Shown: in pieces, positions 19,701-26,804 of the stretch
Layout: each line of letters starts with the position of its first letter
Numbering within the stretch: the stretch's first letter is position 1
Source: an uncultured Siphonobacter sp.
GTDB lineage: Bacteria > Bacteroidota > Bacteroidia > Cytophagales > Spirosomataceae
Direction: 5' to 3'
Assembly: GCA_913774715.1 (NCBI GenBank)
Contig: CAJYHS010000204.1
Span: 233,778-297,777, forward strand
DNA: 64,000 nucleotides
Notes under the pieces: model-generated
The model's input: only the letters and a program-made list of their open reading frames with translations
Database searches by the model: none
What the model was told of the DNA's origin: nothing
Program-made: the position numbers and the translations under genes

Positions 19701-20111
19701 ATATCTGAGCGTCTGAGTTTATACAACCGCCTGGACAACCTGAAAGACGAAGCCGAATTACAGGCCTTTCAGTCGGAAGTAAATGATCGCTTCGGTCCAC
19801 TCCCTGAAGAAGTTCGGGATTTGATTGGATTGGTACGGGTTCGTTGGAAAGCGGAACAGATTGGTTTTGAAAAATTAACGCTCAAACAAAATACATTGAA
19901 GGGAACTTTCGTTTCTGGTGAGCATGAGGCTTATTATCAGTCAGAAAGATTTGGCCGGGTGCTCGATTTCGTGAAAGCGAATCCTAAACGGGTTGTGCTT
20001 CGGGATGTGAAAGGAAAGTTATTACTTCAGGCTGAAAATCTCAGGCAGGTAAAAGAACTTAATGAGTTACTAGGTCACATGGTGATCTCAGCAGAAAAAA
20101 TGCCCGCCTAA
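16710..20111 (+). CDS. mfd: Transcription-repair coupling factor Mfd
   Basis: The product has 1133 residues, the usual size. Mfd displaces RNA polymerase stalled at DNA lesions and recruits UvrA. From the N-terminus: a UvrB-homology region with VRGGIIDVYS, the RNA polymerase interaction (CarD-like) domain from about residue 446 (LAPGDFVTHIDHGIGRFAG), then the RecG-like translocase. Walker A is GDVGFGKTE (about 598), the DEEQ box is about 700, TATPIPRTL follows, and motif VI is QMRGRVGRS (about 868). The RRDLDIRGAGNLLG-like segment and a C-terminal TRCF domain follow. The product would act with UvrA, also encoded in this window at 35.6 kb. It starts 238 bp from pnuC, divergently. Confidence 0.96.
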   Translation: MLVKDLLTLYRNDAFIRLIGERIQSKQPNDYYLQIKGLTGSLDAVMVAALYQHQPSSSLVVLSDKEEAAYFYNDLQNLLGEDHVLLFPMSYKKPYEYEEIDNANVLMRAEVLNRLNEKGHRLLIITYPEALSEKVINRKSLVKNTFTVSVGEKIDTEFLTEFLISQDFEGTDFVYEAGQFAVRGGIIDVYSYANEFPYRIDLFGDEVESIRTFDPDTQLSKESVSQVNIVPDVQTRLIQETRESFFSFFPKETRLWFKDVELTLELIGICFENVEKSFNEIVERSGGIKVIHEPSQLFETRRTFLNHIKEYPSVEFGKRFYFKAADGATDSPTELRVNYASKPQPSFNKDFNRLIETLHEQQYRGYTNIIVAETQKQLERLNTIVGESNDSIRFQAVNASLREGFIDDTLKIACFTDHQIFDRFYRYRVRDKYSKSKALTLRELKTLAPGDFVTHIDHGIGRFAGLVKIDVGDHKQEGIRLVFRDNDTVVVNVQSLHKIAKYTGKEGTQPSLSKLGSPEWENKKAKVKRQVKDIAAELIELYAKRKFAPGYAFSRDTFLQAELESSFLYEDTPDQASSTAAVKEDMEKPHPMDRLVCGDVGFGKTEVAMRAAFKAASDNKQVAVLVPTTVLAMQHYRTFRDRFERFPVKVEYINRFKTTQQIKETLKRVESGETSILIGTHRIVGKDVKFKDLGLLIVDEEQKFGVKVKDRLKEFKLNVDVLTLTATPIPRTLHFSLMGARDLSVIATPPPNRQPVTTQLMVFDELKIRDAVMLELKRGGQVFFVHNRIGDLETLGNMILKLVPDAKIGIAHGQMDGDRLEKVMMKFIEGEYDVLISTNIIEAGLDIPNANTILINQAHLFGLSDLHQMRGRVGRSNKKAYCYLLTPALSLLTSDSRKRLQALEEFTELGDGFKVAMRDLDIRGAGNLLGAEQSGFINDLGFETYHKILDEAVQELKETKFKDLFADELAKAAHNLRVECQIETDLPVLIPENYVSNISERLSLYNRLDNLKDEAELQAFQSEVNDRFGPLPEEVRDLIGLVRVRWKAEQIGFEKLTLKQNTLKGTFVSGEHEAYYQSERFGRVLDFVKANPKRVVLRDVKGKLLLQAENLRQVKELNELLGHMVISAEKMPA

Positions 20112-20225
20112 CGAAGGCAGATTTGCATAGTCAGACCGATTTTTCGAAGATTAGGTAATAGGAATGAATGAACGGTTATCAAGTAATTCCACTCAATCTT
20201 CTATTTTTGTACGATTTTGAAAGCG

Positions 20226-20272
20226 GTTTTAGGTTACAGTAACTGAATACATGGGTCACTGTAACCTAAAAC
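20226..20272. promoter_or_regulatory. Perfect inverted repeat in front of gldJ
   Basis: Arms GTTTTAGGTTACAGT and ACTGTAACCTAAAAC match over 15 bp with a 17-nt loop, 38 bp before the gldJ start. No T-run follows on the plus strand. It could be an operator, a 5' UTR hairpin or a weak mfd terminator. Confidence 0.5.
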
Positions 20273-20309
20273 AGAAACGAAAGCGATATTCCAAACCATA
20301 TACATAGCA

Positions 20310-21545
20310 ATGATGAGAATTGCGTCAGTTTATTTGTTGGGGGCAATGGTGCTGCTGACAACGGCTTGTAAAAAGAATAAAAGGCCGGATAGTGCCCACA
20401 TCGGGAAAAATAGTACGGCAACGGGCATTGCTTATAACGCAAAAGAGGGTTTTTCAACGCCTAAAAGTTTCAAAGGCCAGCCTACGGGCCCTAACCTTGT
20501 ATACGTTGAAGGCGGTCGTTTTGTAATGGGTTCGCTGGAAGAAGACGTAGCAGGTGTGCACGACAACGTAGAGCGTACGGTAACGGTACAATCATTCTTT
20601 ATGGATGAAACTGAAATCGCTAACGTTCACTACCTCGAATATCTGCACGCGATTCAGAAAGATTCAACCCAGGAGTTTTACGAAGCAGCTTTACCTGACA
20701 CTACGGTATGGGCGGGTGAAATGGCATTCAATGATACCTACGTGGATCAGTACCTGCGTTACCCTGGTTTCCGGATGTATCCCGTGGTGGGAGTTTCATG
20801 GGTGCAAGCTCAAGATTATTCTTCCTGGCGTACGGGAGCCGTAAATAGTGACCTGGCTCGTAAGGCAACCAGCGGCGGTAAGAAAAAAGGTAAAAAGGGA
20901 GAAGAGGCAACAGCTGAAGCTTCCAGCCAGCAATACACAGGAGGTCGGGCTGCCATTGAAACGGGCTTCGTTCTTCCCAACTACCGTCTGCCAACAGAAG
21001 CGGAATGGGAATATGCAGCAAAAGCACTGATCGGTACGCAATATTTAGACGAAAACCAGTCCAATCAGCGGATTTATCCCTGGGATGGTTCTTCGATGCG
21101 TAAGAGTTCAGGTAAGAAGAAAGGTACCATGTTAGCCAACTACAAGCGTGGTCGCGGGGATTATGCCGGTATTGCGGGTAAAACGAACGACGGTGCCATC
21201 ATTACGGATGAAGTATACTCGTATCCTCCTAATGATTTCGGTCTCTACAATATGGCTGGAAACGTAAATGAGTGGGTATGGGATGTATACCGACCTACGA
21301 CCTTCCAAACCTTCAGCGATTTGAACCCTGTTCGTCGGGATGGTTATTTGGATGATGAGAAAAACTACGGTAAAAAAGATAACAACTCCCTGCTGGATAA
21401 CCGTACGCGGGTTTACAAAGGTGGCTCCTGGGCAGATATCGCCTACTGGTTAGCTCCCGGAACTCGTCGGTATTTAGATCAGGATTCGTCAACGGCTACG
21501 ATTGGTTTCCGTTGCTCGATGATTGCTTCAGGAAGAAAAAGATAA
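20310..21545 (+). CDS. gldJ: Gliding motility / type IX secretion lipoprotein GldJ
   Basis: This 411-residue lipoprotein (signal SVYLLGAMVLLTTAC, Cys near residue 20) has a formylglycine-generating-enzyme (SUMF1) fold. The start of the mature part, ATGIAYNAKEGF, followed by TGPNLVYVEGGRFVMGS and DETEIANVHYLEYL, is the GldJ pattern and separates it from GldK. The fold continues through YRLPTEAEWEYAAKA, NMAGNVNEWVWDVY and the closing KGGSWADIAYWLAPGTRRYL...GFRCS. GldJ is an outer-membrane lipoprotein that forms a ring with GldK and is needed for T9SS and gliding. A Lys-rich insertion (GGKKKGKKGEE) at about residue 190 is unusual. No other gld gene is adjacent. A second ATG lies at codon 2. Confidence 0.88.
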   Translation: MMRIASVYLLGAMVLLTTACKKNKRPDSAHIGKNSTATGIAYNAKEGFSTPKSFKGQPTGPNLVYVEGGRFVMGSLEEDVAGVHDNVERTVTVQSFFMDETEIANVHYLEYLHAIQKDSTQEFYEAALPDTTVWAGEMAFNDTYVDQYLRYPGFRMYPVVGVSWVQAQDYSSWRTGAVNSDLARKATSGGKKKGKKGEEATAEASSQQYTGGRAAIETGFVLPNYRLPTEAEWEYAAKALIGTQYLDENQSNQRIYPWDGSSMRKSSGKKKGTMLANYKRGRGDYAGIAGKTNDGAIITDEVYSYPPNDFGLYNMAGNVNEWVWDVYRPTTFQTFSDLNPVRRDGYLDDEKNYGKKDNNSLLDNRTRVYKGGSWADIAYWLAPGTRRYLDQDSSTATIGFRCSMIASGRKR

Positions 21546-21570
21546 TTTAATTTCCAGTTTAGTCGAAAAG

Positions 21571-21598
21571 AAGCTGCCCGCTTGGGTGGCTTTTTTTT
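21571..21598 (+). terminator. Intrinsic terminator after gldJ
   Basis: AAGCTGCCC pairs with GGGTGGCTT through two G-T wobbles around a GCTT loop, followed by T8. Confidence 0.75.
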
Positions 21599-21629
21599 AT
21601 TTAATAGAGAATTTGAAAAGGCATCGACC

Positions 21630-21959
21630 TCCTCGAAGAGACCTTACCGGAAGATGAGAAAAATTCAGAAGGCAACCTCGTAAGCTATTCAGCCGGAGAA
21701 TTATCCGCAGAGCAAAGAAGGTCCTTCACTTCGCTCTGGATGACATAAAAACGTAGAGTGATTTTTGTATTTGATACTTCCTTTTCTGTCTTCTCGAAGA
21801 GAACTTACCGGAAGAGGGGAAAATTTCAGAAGGCAACTTCGTAGGTTAGTCCGCGATGGAAGTACCCGTAGTCCTTCGCTTCGCTCTGGATGACAGGAAA
21901 GCGTTGAGTGACCTTTGTGTCTGATATCTGTCCTGTCTTCTCGAAGAGACCTTACCGAA
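21630..21959. repeat. Degenerate tandem repeat, two units plus a partial third
   Basis: Unit 1 spans about 21630-21791, unit 2 about 21792-21938, and unit 3 starts at 21939 and breaks off. Each begins with a TCTCGAAGAGA(C/A)CTTACCG-like block. Units 1 and 2 also share CAGAAGGCAAC and a CTTCGCTCTGGATGACA block preceding a GAGTGA block. No open frame of note runs through it. This 535-bp gap between gldJ and rpsG otherwise holds only the two terminators. The CTTCG-CTCTGGATGACA block resembles common intergenic REP-like sequence. Confidence 0.7.
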
Positions 21960-22020
21960 AAATATACCTGTGTACGTAACGACGAAGAAACGAGAGGTTA
22001 CGAATTAACTCATATGAAAT

Positions 22021-22058
22021 AAAAAGAGCTGCAAACCCGAAAGTCTGCAGCTCTTTTT
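22021..22058 (-). terminator. Terminator of the rpsL-rpsG operon
   Basis: A 13-bp perfect stem (AAAAAGAGCTGCA with TGCAGCTCTTTTT) encloses a 12-nt loop, 23 bp after the rpsG stop. Confidence 0.9.
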
Positions 22059-22080
22059 CTTGAGAATATATTCCTCAGAA

Positions 22081-22548
22081 CTATACGCGGAAGTGAGAGA
22101 AAGCTTTGTTAGCTTCAGCCATCCGGTGCGTATCGTCTTTCTTCTTCACCGCAGCACCTTCACCTTTAGCAGCTGCTACGATTTCGCTAGCCAGACGCTC
22201 TACCATGGTCTTCTCGTTACGACCACGAGCATATTTAATCAGCCATTTCATGCCTACTGACTGTTTACGCTCGGGACGAACTTCAGTTGGAACCTGGAAG
22301 GTAGCACCACCGACACGGCGGCTTTTCACTTCTACCGTAGGCATAACGTTGTTCAACGCCTTTTTGAAAGCCTCCAGACCATTTTCTTTCGTGCGGCTCT
22401 CTACTAATTCCAGAGCACCGTAGAAAATGTTATAAGCAGTAGACTTCTTGCCCTCGTACATGAGGTTGTTTACAAATTTCGTTACGAGCGTCTCCTTGAA
22501 TTTAGGATCCGGTAATACGTACCGTTTTTTTGGTTTTGCCTTACGCAT
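22081..22548 (-). CDS. rpsG: 30S ribosomal protein S7
   Basis: This 155-residue S7 nucleates assembly of the 30S head by binding the 3' domain of 16S rRNA and contacts the E-site tRNA. The MRKAKPKKR start is typical of Bacteroidota, followed by [16 protein letters not shown] and the core [13 protein letters not shown] and [14 protein letters not shown]. It is the second gene of the operon, 123 bp after rpsL, and transcription ends at the hairpin beyond it. In most bacteria fusA follows; here the next gene downstream is gldJ on the other strand. Confidence 0.97.
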   Translation of the reverse strand: MRKAKPKKRYVLPDPKFKETLVTKFVNNLMYEGKKSTAYNIFYGALELVESRTKENGLEAFKKALNNVMPTVEVKSRRVGGATFQVPTEVRPERKQSVGMKWLIKYARGRNEKTMVERLASEIVAAAKGEGAAVKKKDDTHRMAEANKAFSHFRV

Positions 22549-22671
22549 GACTAAGTTACGTTTGAATGGTGATGAGAACGCGTCGCTTCTGCCCGTAACA
22601 GTGGCTTACTGCATTCTCGGATTTTTTAAGCCCTCAGTCTTTCGAACTGACGACGATGGATCAGAAAAAGA

Positions 22672-23085
22672 TTACTTCTTCTTACCTTTTGCGGGAGCTG
22701 CGGGAGCCTGACCTGGTTTAGGACGTTTCGCACCGTATTTAGAACGAGCTTGCATACGACCTTTCACACCTGCAGTATCCAGAGCACCACGGATGATGTG
22801 GTAACGAACCCCAGGAAGATCTTTCACACGACCACCACGGATCAGTACGATGGAGTGCTCCTGTAAATTGTGGCCTTCTCCAGGGATATAGGCGTTCACT
22901 TCTTTACCATGTGACAAACGCACACGAGCTACTTTACGAAGAGCAGAGTTAGGCTTCTTCGGTGTAGTAGTGTATACACGAGTACACACACCACGTTTTT
23001 GAGGGCAAGCATCAAGAGCTGGAGACTTAGATTTCCAAGTCACACGCTCACGACCCTTACGAACTAATTGTGAAATAGTAGGCAT
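22672..23085 (-). CDS. rpsL: 30S ribosomal protein S12
   Basis: This 137-residue S12 is part of the decoding centre. I start it at ATG 23085 ([13 protein letters not shown]); the open frame extends upstream to 23157, but that part is not S12-like and overlaps the promoter. Conserved blocks are [37 protein letters not shown], and [12 protein letters not shown] with the streptomycin-site segments KKPNS and LPGVRYH. The C-terminus has a short Ala/Pro/Lys tail ([14 protein letters not shown]), as in other Bacteroidota. First gene of the rpsL-rpsG operon. Confidence 0.97.
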   Translation of the reverse strand: MPTISQLVRKGRERVTWKSKSPALDACPQKRGVCTRVYTTTPKKPNSALRKVARVRLSHGKEVNAYIPGEGHNLQEHSIVLIRGGRVKDLPGVRYHIIRGALDTAGVKGRMQARSKYGAKRPKPGQAPAAPAKGKKK

Positions 23086-23126
23086 GATATTAAAAATAAA
23101 AAATGTTCGTCTTGAAAAACGGACTG

Positions 23127-23157
23127 CAAAAGTACTCCCTTTTCGTAAAAAAGACAA
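23127..23157 (-). promoter_or_regulatory. Promoter of rpsL-rpsG
   Basis: On the minus strand, CTTG (-33) at 23154-23157 and TACTTTTG (-7) at 23127-23134 are spaced by exactly 19 bp, the Bacteroidota layout. Transcription would start near 23121, giving a leader of about 36 nt. Confidence 0.7.
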
Positions 23158-23319
23158 GCTTGTTTTCGTTTTTTTAGTTCCGGGTTTAATTTAATTACTC
23201 AGACTACCAGACGATTAAGTCTTGAGTTTGGGGGTTTTAGCCTTTGGCGTTTGACGTTCTGAGGTGAGGGTCTTGAATTAATGGAGTTCAGATAAAGAAT
23301 AATTTTGAGGAAGAAACCT

Positions 23320-23372
23320 AACCCCGAAGGGGTTAAAAACGGATAGCCCCGGATGCAATCACGAGTCAGGGG
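23320..23372. repeat. Candidate dispersed intergenic element with two small GC hairpins
   Basis: AACCCC-GAA-GGGGTT (23320-23334) is followed by CCCC...GGGG (23347-23372). The pair of short C/G hairpins in an AT-rich setting resembles small repeated intergenic elements known in Bacteroidota genomes. The rest of the 23158-23457 gap shows no gene. Copy number cannot be judged here. Confidence 0.35.
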
Positions 23373-23457
23373 AATAAAACCTGCCCTTCTTTTTTTGAAA
23401 GATTCCGATCAACTTGGGGCGTAATGCGTTTATGTATTAGCTATAATTCAAAAACCT

Positions 23458-24330
23458 ATGACTTATTTCCTCGAAAACGATTTTCTGAAAGTAGCCATTC
23501 GCCAGAAAGGGGCGGAACTGGTGAGTCTTTATAACAAAGAAACCCATCTGGAATACTTATGGAGCGGCAATCCTGCATTCTGGGCTAAACATTCGCCCGT
23601 ATTATTCCCTATCGTTGGAGCTTTGAAGGGTAATGAATACCATTATGAAGGCAGTTCTTATAACCTGAGTAGACATGGGTTTGCCCGGGATATGGATTTT
23701 GAGCTGGAAGCCGAAGGCGAGTCAGATCTGACGTTTTTACTGAAGAGTAATGCCGACACGCAACAGGTATATCCCTTCGAATTTCGCTTGAGAATCACCT
23801 ATACCCTGCATCAAAATGAATTATCCGTTCAGTATAAGGTAACGAATCACGATTCAAAAGATCTGTACTTCTCCGTAGGAGGCCATCCCGCGTTTCGGGT
23901 TCCCATGACTGATGAAACGCAGTATACTGATTACTATCTGGAGTTTAATGAAACAGAAGACTTCAACCGCTGGCCGCTGGCGGAAGGAGGGTTAATCGAC
24001 GTAAAGCCGGAGCCCGTCGTAGAAAACAATAACCGCATTTCCTTGTCTCACGAGCTTTTCGCGGAAGACGCTTTGGTTTTCAAACATCTGAAATCTACTT
24101 CGGTAACGCTGAAGTCAGATCAGGTGCCATACCAGCTGAAATTTGACTTTGAAGGTTTTCCCTACCTTGGTATCTGGGCCGCCCCCAAGGCTCCATTCGT
24201 GTGCATCGAACCCTGGTGCGGTATTGCTGATAGCGTAACGCACGATCAGCAGTTGGCTACCAAGGAAGGCATCCATCGTTTAACTGCCGGAGAAATATTC
24301 AAACGTACCTGGAAAGTAACTCTTTCATAA
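23458..24330 (+). CDS. Aldose 1-epimerase family protein (LacX/YeaD-like)
   Basis: This 290-residue beta-sandwich protein of the galactose mutarotase superfamily has no signal peptide, so it is cytoplasmic. Features include GAELVSLYNKETHLEYLW at the N-terminus, FPIVGAL, a catalytic-type His in YNLSRHGFARD, VGGHPAFRVP with the second His, and FVCIEPWCGIAD near the end with the Glu expected to act as base. The arrangement is that of the LacX subgroup, whose exact sugar is usually undefined; sugar or sugar-phosphate anomerisation is the likely reaction. It is a single gene converging with the phytase gene. Confidence 0.85.
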   Translation: MTYFLENDFLKVAIRQKGAELVSLYNKETHLEYLWSGNPAFWAKHSPVLFPIVGALKGNEYHYEGSSYNLSRHGFARDMDFELEAEGESDLTFLLKSNADTQQVYPFEFRLRITYTLHQNELSVQYKVTNHDSKDLYFSVGGHPAFRVPMTDETQYTDYYLEFNETEDFNRWPLAEGGLIDVKPEPVVENNNRISLSHELFAEDALVFKHLKSTSVTLKSDQVPYQLKFDFEGFPYLGIWAAPKAPFVCIEPWCGIADSVTHDQQLATKEGIHRLTAGEIFKRTWKVTLS

Positions 24331-24345
24331 AACTATAGAAGGCTT

Positions 24346-24385
24346 AAACAGAAACAGCCAGCTCAAGAGCTGGCTGTTTCTGTTT
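24346..24385. terminator. Bidirectional terminator between the epimerase and phytase genes
   Basis: Perfect 19-bp arms (24346-24364 with 24367-24385) have a nominal 2-nt loop. The hairpin overlaps the last two bases of the phytase stop codon. Confidence 0.85.
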
Positions 24386-25451
24386 AAGGACGTAACTTCA
24401 ATTCTTTTCCCGCAATGTCTTCCCAGCGGTACAGATGAAACGTTCGATCCGTACTCATCACGACGAACAGGCCGTGCTTGAAATCGTCATTCAAAGGCAC
24501 CGAAACCATTTCAGAGCCATCACTTTCCATCGCCCGAACGTCAACAACCTTTACTAACTTGTGCTCAAACGGCTTGTCCGGTGTTCCTTCGCGACTGAAT
24601 ATCTGGAAGCGATTGGCTCCCTGATCCGACACGAGGATATAACCCGTGCTGTCGGTTAATTCATAAATAGAAATTCCTTCGTGATCGACTTTGAAATTTT
24701 CGGTCGCGAATAAAGCCAGTTCTTCATTACCTTTTTCAGGATCAGCGTAATACTGACGAACACCCTTCCCTTCATCTGAGTAATAGACATAACCCAGTTT
24801 ATCATCAACTGCGATGGATTCGATTTCTTTGAGTCCACTGTAGTTACCGAATTTCCGAACCAGTGTCGCTTTGATTTGTCCCGTCCCGTCATCATCAAGA
24901 CGGTATTGCCAGAGGTAACCTCCCGTGGTTGGGCCGGTTTTTCTACCCACAATGGCATAGATCACCCCTTCTTTGTTTTTATACATCGAAATACCCATTA
25001 AATCGCGGTATTCCGGCTGAGTTTCTCCTTCAAATACCTCAATACCGCCGTTATCTACGGGTTTCATATCGGGTAAGGAGAAAATCCTCAGTTGATGCGT
25101 CATGCGTTCGGTCGTTACGGCAATGTCCGTAGCTTTTCCGTTCAGCATTAAGCCGTATTCAATATCAACATTGTTCGGACGTTTGAGCCCCCCCACTTTC
25201 TGCTGAATTTTTCCCTGAAGATTAAAAATATACAGTCCCCCATCCACATCTTTATCCGTTCCCACGATCAGACTTTTAGCCGGATCCTGGGGGTTAATCC
25301 ACACTGCCGGGTCATCAGAATCGTGAGCCAGTTTTTCGGTAATATACAACGGTTTTATTGCCTGACGGGAGATGGTGTTCCGCTGGCAACTGCTGAATAA
25401 GGCCAGGCCAGCCAAAAGTAAAGTACTTGTTTTCAGTAACATTCGTTTCAA
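24384..25451 (-). CDS. Beta-propeller phytase lipoprotein
   Basis: The protein has 355 residues. The signal ends in LALFSSC, so it is lipid anchored. The mature domain has the hallmarks of beta-propeller phytases: DSDDPAVWINPQDPAKSLIVGTDK, GGLYIFNLQGK, VDIEYG, a TGPTTGGYLWQYRL stretch, DEGKGVRQYYADPE, VDHEGISIYEL and SDQGANRFQIFSRE. These enzymes are Ca-dependent and remove phosphates from phytate (inositol hexakisphosphate). It is the last gene of a presumed set with the TonB receptor and beta-helix lipoprotein upstream. This suggests phytate or another inositol phosphate is hydrolysed at the surface and the products taken up. Confidence 0.88.
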   Translation of the reverse strand: MKRMLLKTSTLLLAGLALFSSCQRNTISRQAIKPLYITEKLAHDSDDPAVWINPQDPAKSLIVGTDKDVDGGLYIFNLQGKIQQKVGGLKRPNNVDIEYGLMLNGKATDIAVTTERMTHQLRIFSLPDMKPVDNGGIEVFEGETQPEYRDLMGISMYKNKEGVIYAIVGRKTGPTTGGYLWQYRLDDDGTGQIKATLVRKFGNYSGLKEIESIAVDDKLGYVYYSDEGKGVRQYYADPEKGNEELALFATENFKVDHEGISIYELTDSTGYILVSDQGANRFQIFSREGTPDKPFEHKLVKVVDVRAMESDGSEMVSVPLNDDFKHGLFVVMSTDRTFHLYRWEDIAGKELKLRP

Positions 25452-25460
25452 TTAGATACA

Positions 25461-25500
25461 AAAAGTCCCCACGAAAGACCAGGCCGACATGGGGACTTTT
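25461..25500 (-). terminator. Hairpin between the beta-helix lipoprotein and phytase genes
   Basis: AAAAGTCCCC pairs with GGGGACTTTT (10 bp, 20-nt loop), with A/T runs at the ends. It lies within the 55-bp spacer and may reduce readthrough into the phytase gene. Confidence 0.6.
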
Positions 25501-25506
25501 GATGAC

Positions 25507-26763
25507 TTATTTCGTACCGTAAGCTCCGATGTAAGAACCGGGAGCTGGTGACGTATAGGTTACCCCATTTACACTTAGACCGCTTGAGTACAACCGCGTA
25601 AAGTCCGTTTTGCCTTTACCCAGAGCTGGCGATCCCGCTTGCAGGTGGAAATCCCAGGCAGCATCGTAGATGGAGTTCGTACTGGAAGTAGACAGAGGAT
25701 AATTCACCAGCTTAGGATCATTCTCGCCTGCTTTCGTACCCAAAATATCGTTAGTGCCTTTCAAGACTTCCGTTGAAGGCTGGAATTGATCTACTCCTGC
25801 CTGCGTATACCCGTAGTAGTAGTTATTAGAGATCACCGAACGCGTATCTTCAGGAGCCCCTTTGTCACGCTTAATACCGAAACGGTCGTTTACGAACAGC
25901 GTGTTATATACATCCGCACGAACTGTTTTCTCTAACCAGATGGAGCCCCCTTTAATGGTTGGTCGTCTCCAGCCTGCGTTAACAATTGTGTTGTTATAAG
26001 CCACGATGTAAGCCTGGGGCGTTTTATCACCGGCGTTGGAAAGTTTCAGAGCATTCGTGTTAGGACTATAAATCACGTTGAAAGCAACTTCAGCTTGCAC
26101 GCCAGACTTGATATTAATCGCTTCGCCACCCGAAACACCCGTCGTGTAGAACGTGTTATTCATGATTAACACTTTACCGCCTTCGAGGTAAAAACCATCT
26201 TCGTTGAAGTGACGAATCGTGCTGTTGGCTACCACAATTTTAGAGTCTGTGTTCGACGTGTATAATACCGGCACGTGCTCGCCCGCCGCCGCTTTGTACA
26301 ACTGAGCTTTTACCGAAGGTGATTCTTCCGTCGTTACCGCTCCGCCGTATTCGAGGATGGTATTAGACAGAACCACTTCCTTGTTGGTGGGACCCGCAAT
26401 CAGACCGCCCCACAGGTTACCGAAGTTATTAGCAGTCGTTTTCCAAGCTTCAGGAACGGTGAATTTTACTGGATTCGCCGTGGTTCCCATGCTGTAGAGG
26501 TTCCCTCTGATGAGGATTTCAGGCTTCACAATCGAATCGCTCATGAGAACGGTTACGCCTTCTTCAATAGTCAGGGATTTACCTTCGGCAATCTGAAGGT
26601 GTCCCGTTACTTTGTAGATGTTTCCTTTTTTCCAAACGCCTTCCACGTTACCACTTACGCTTTCTTCGGTGGGGGCTGGAGCTACCTGATTCTCTTCGGT
26701 ACTTTTGCTACAACTGGTTAAGATGACCATTGCCAGACCGGCTGCAATAAACAGTTTGTTCAT
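25507..26763 (-). CDS. Right-handed beta-helix lipoprotein
   Basis: The protein has 418 residues, with lipobox VILTSC near residue 18. The mature part starts with an acidic/Pro linker. It then shows repeated short strands with Asn ladders (ILIRGNLYSMG, NLWGGLIAGPTNKEVVLSNTILEYGG, SKIVVANSTIRHF, GKVLIMNNTFYTTG, AYIVAYNNTIVNAG) typical of a parallel beta-helix of the pectate-lyase-like superfamily. No catalytic residues can be assigned. It lies 42 bp from the TonB receptor gene and 55 bp before the phytase gene, so a role in binding or processing the same substrate is plausible. A polysaccharide-related function is an alternative. Confidence 0.8.
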   Translation of the reverse strand: MNKLFIAAGLAMVILTSCSKSTEENQVAPAPTEESVSGNVEGVWKKGNIYKVTGHLQIAEGKSLTIEEGVTVLMSDSIVKPEILIRGNLYSMGTTANPVKFTVPEAWKTTANNFGNLWGGLIAGPTNKEVVLSNTILEYGGAVTTEESPSVKAQLYKAAAGEHVPVLYTSNTDSKIVVANSTIRHFNEDGFYLEGGKVLIMNNTFYTTGVSGGEAINIKSGVQAEVAFNVIYSPNTNALKLSNAGDKTPQAYIVAYNNTIVNAGWRRPTIKGGSIWLEKTVRADVYNTLFVNDRFGIKRDKGAPEDTRSVISNNYYYGYTQAGVDQFQPSTEVLKGTNDILGTKAGENDPKLVNYPLSTSSTNSIYDAAWDFHLQAGSPALGKGKTDFTRLYSSGLSVNGVTYTSPAPGSYIGAYGTK

Positions 26764-26804
26764 GATTGTTTTTGGATAATGAAGATTTTATAAAAGCTTG
26801 AATT

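Noticed and set aside
23086..23157. Longer rpsL start
   Set aside because: It would overlap the -7 and -33 boxes, and S12 begins MPTIxQL.
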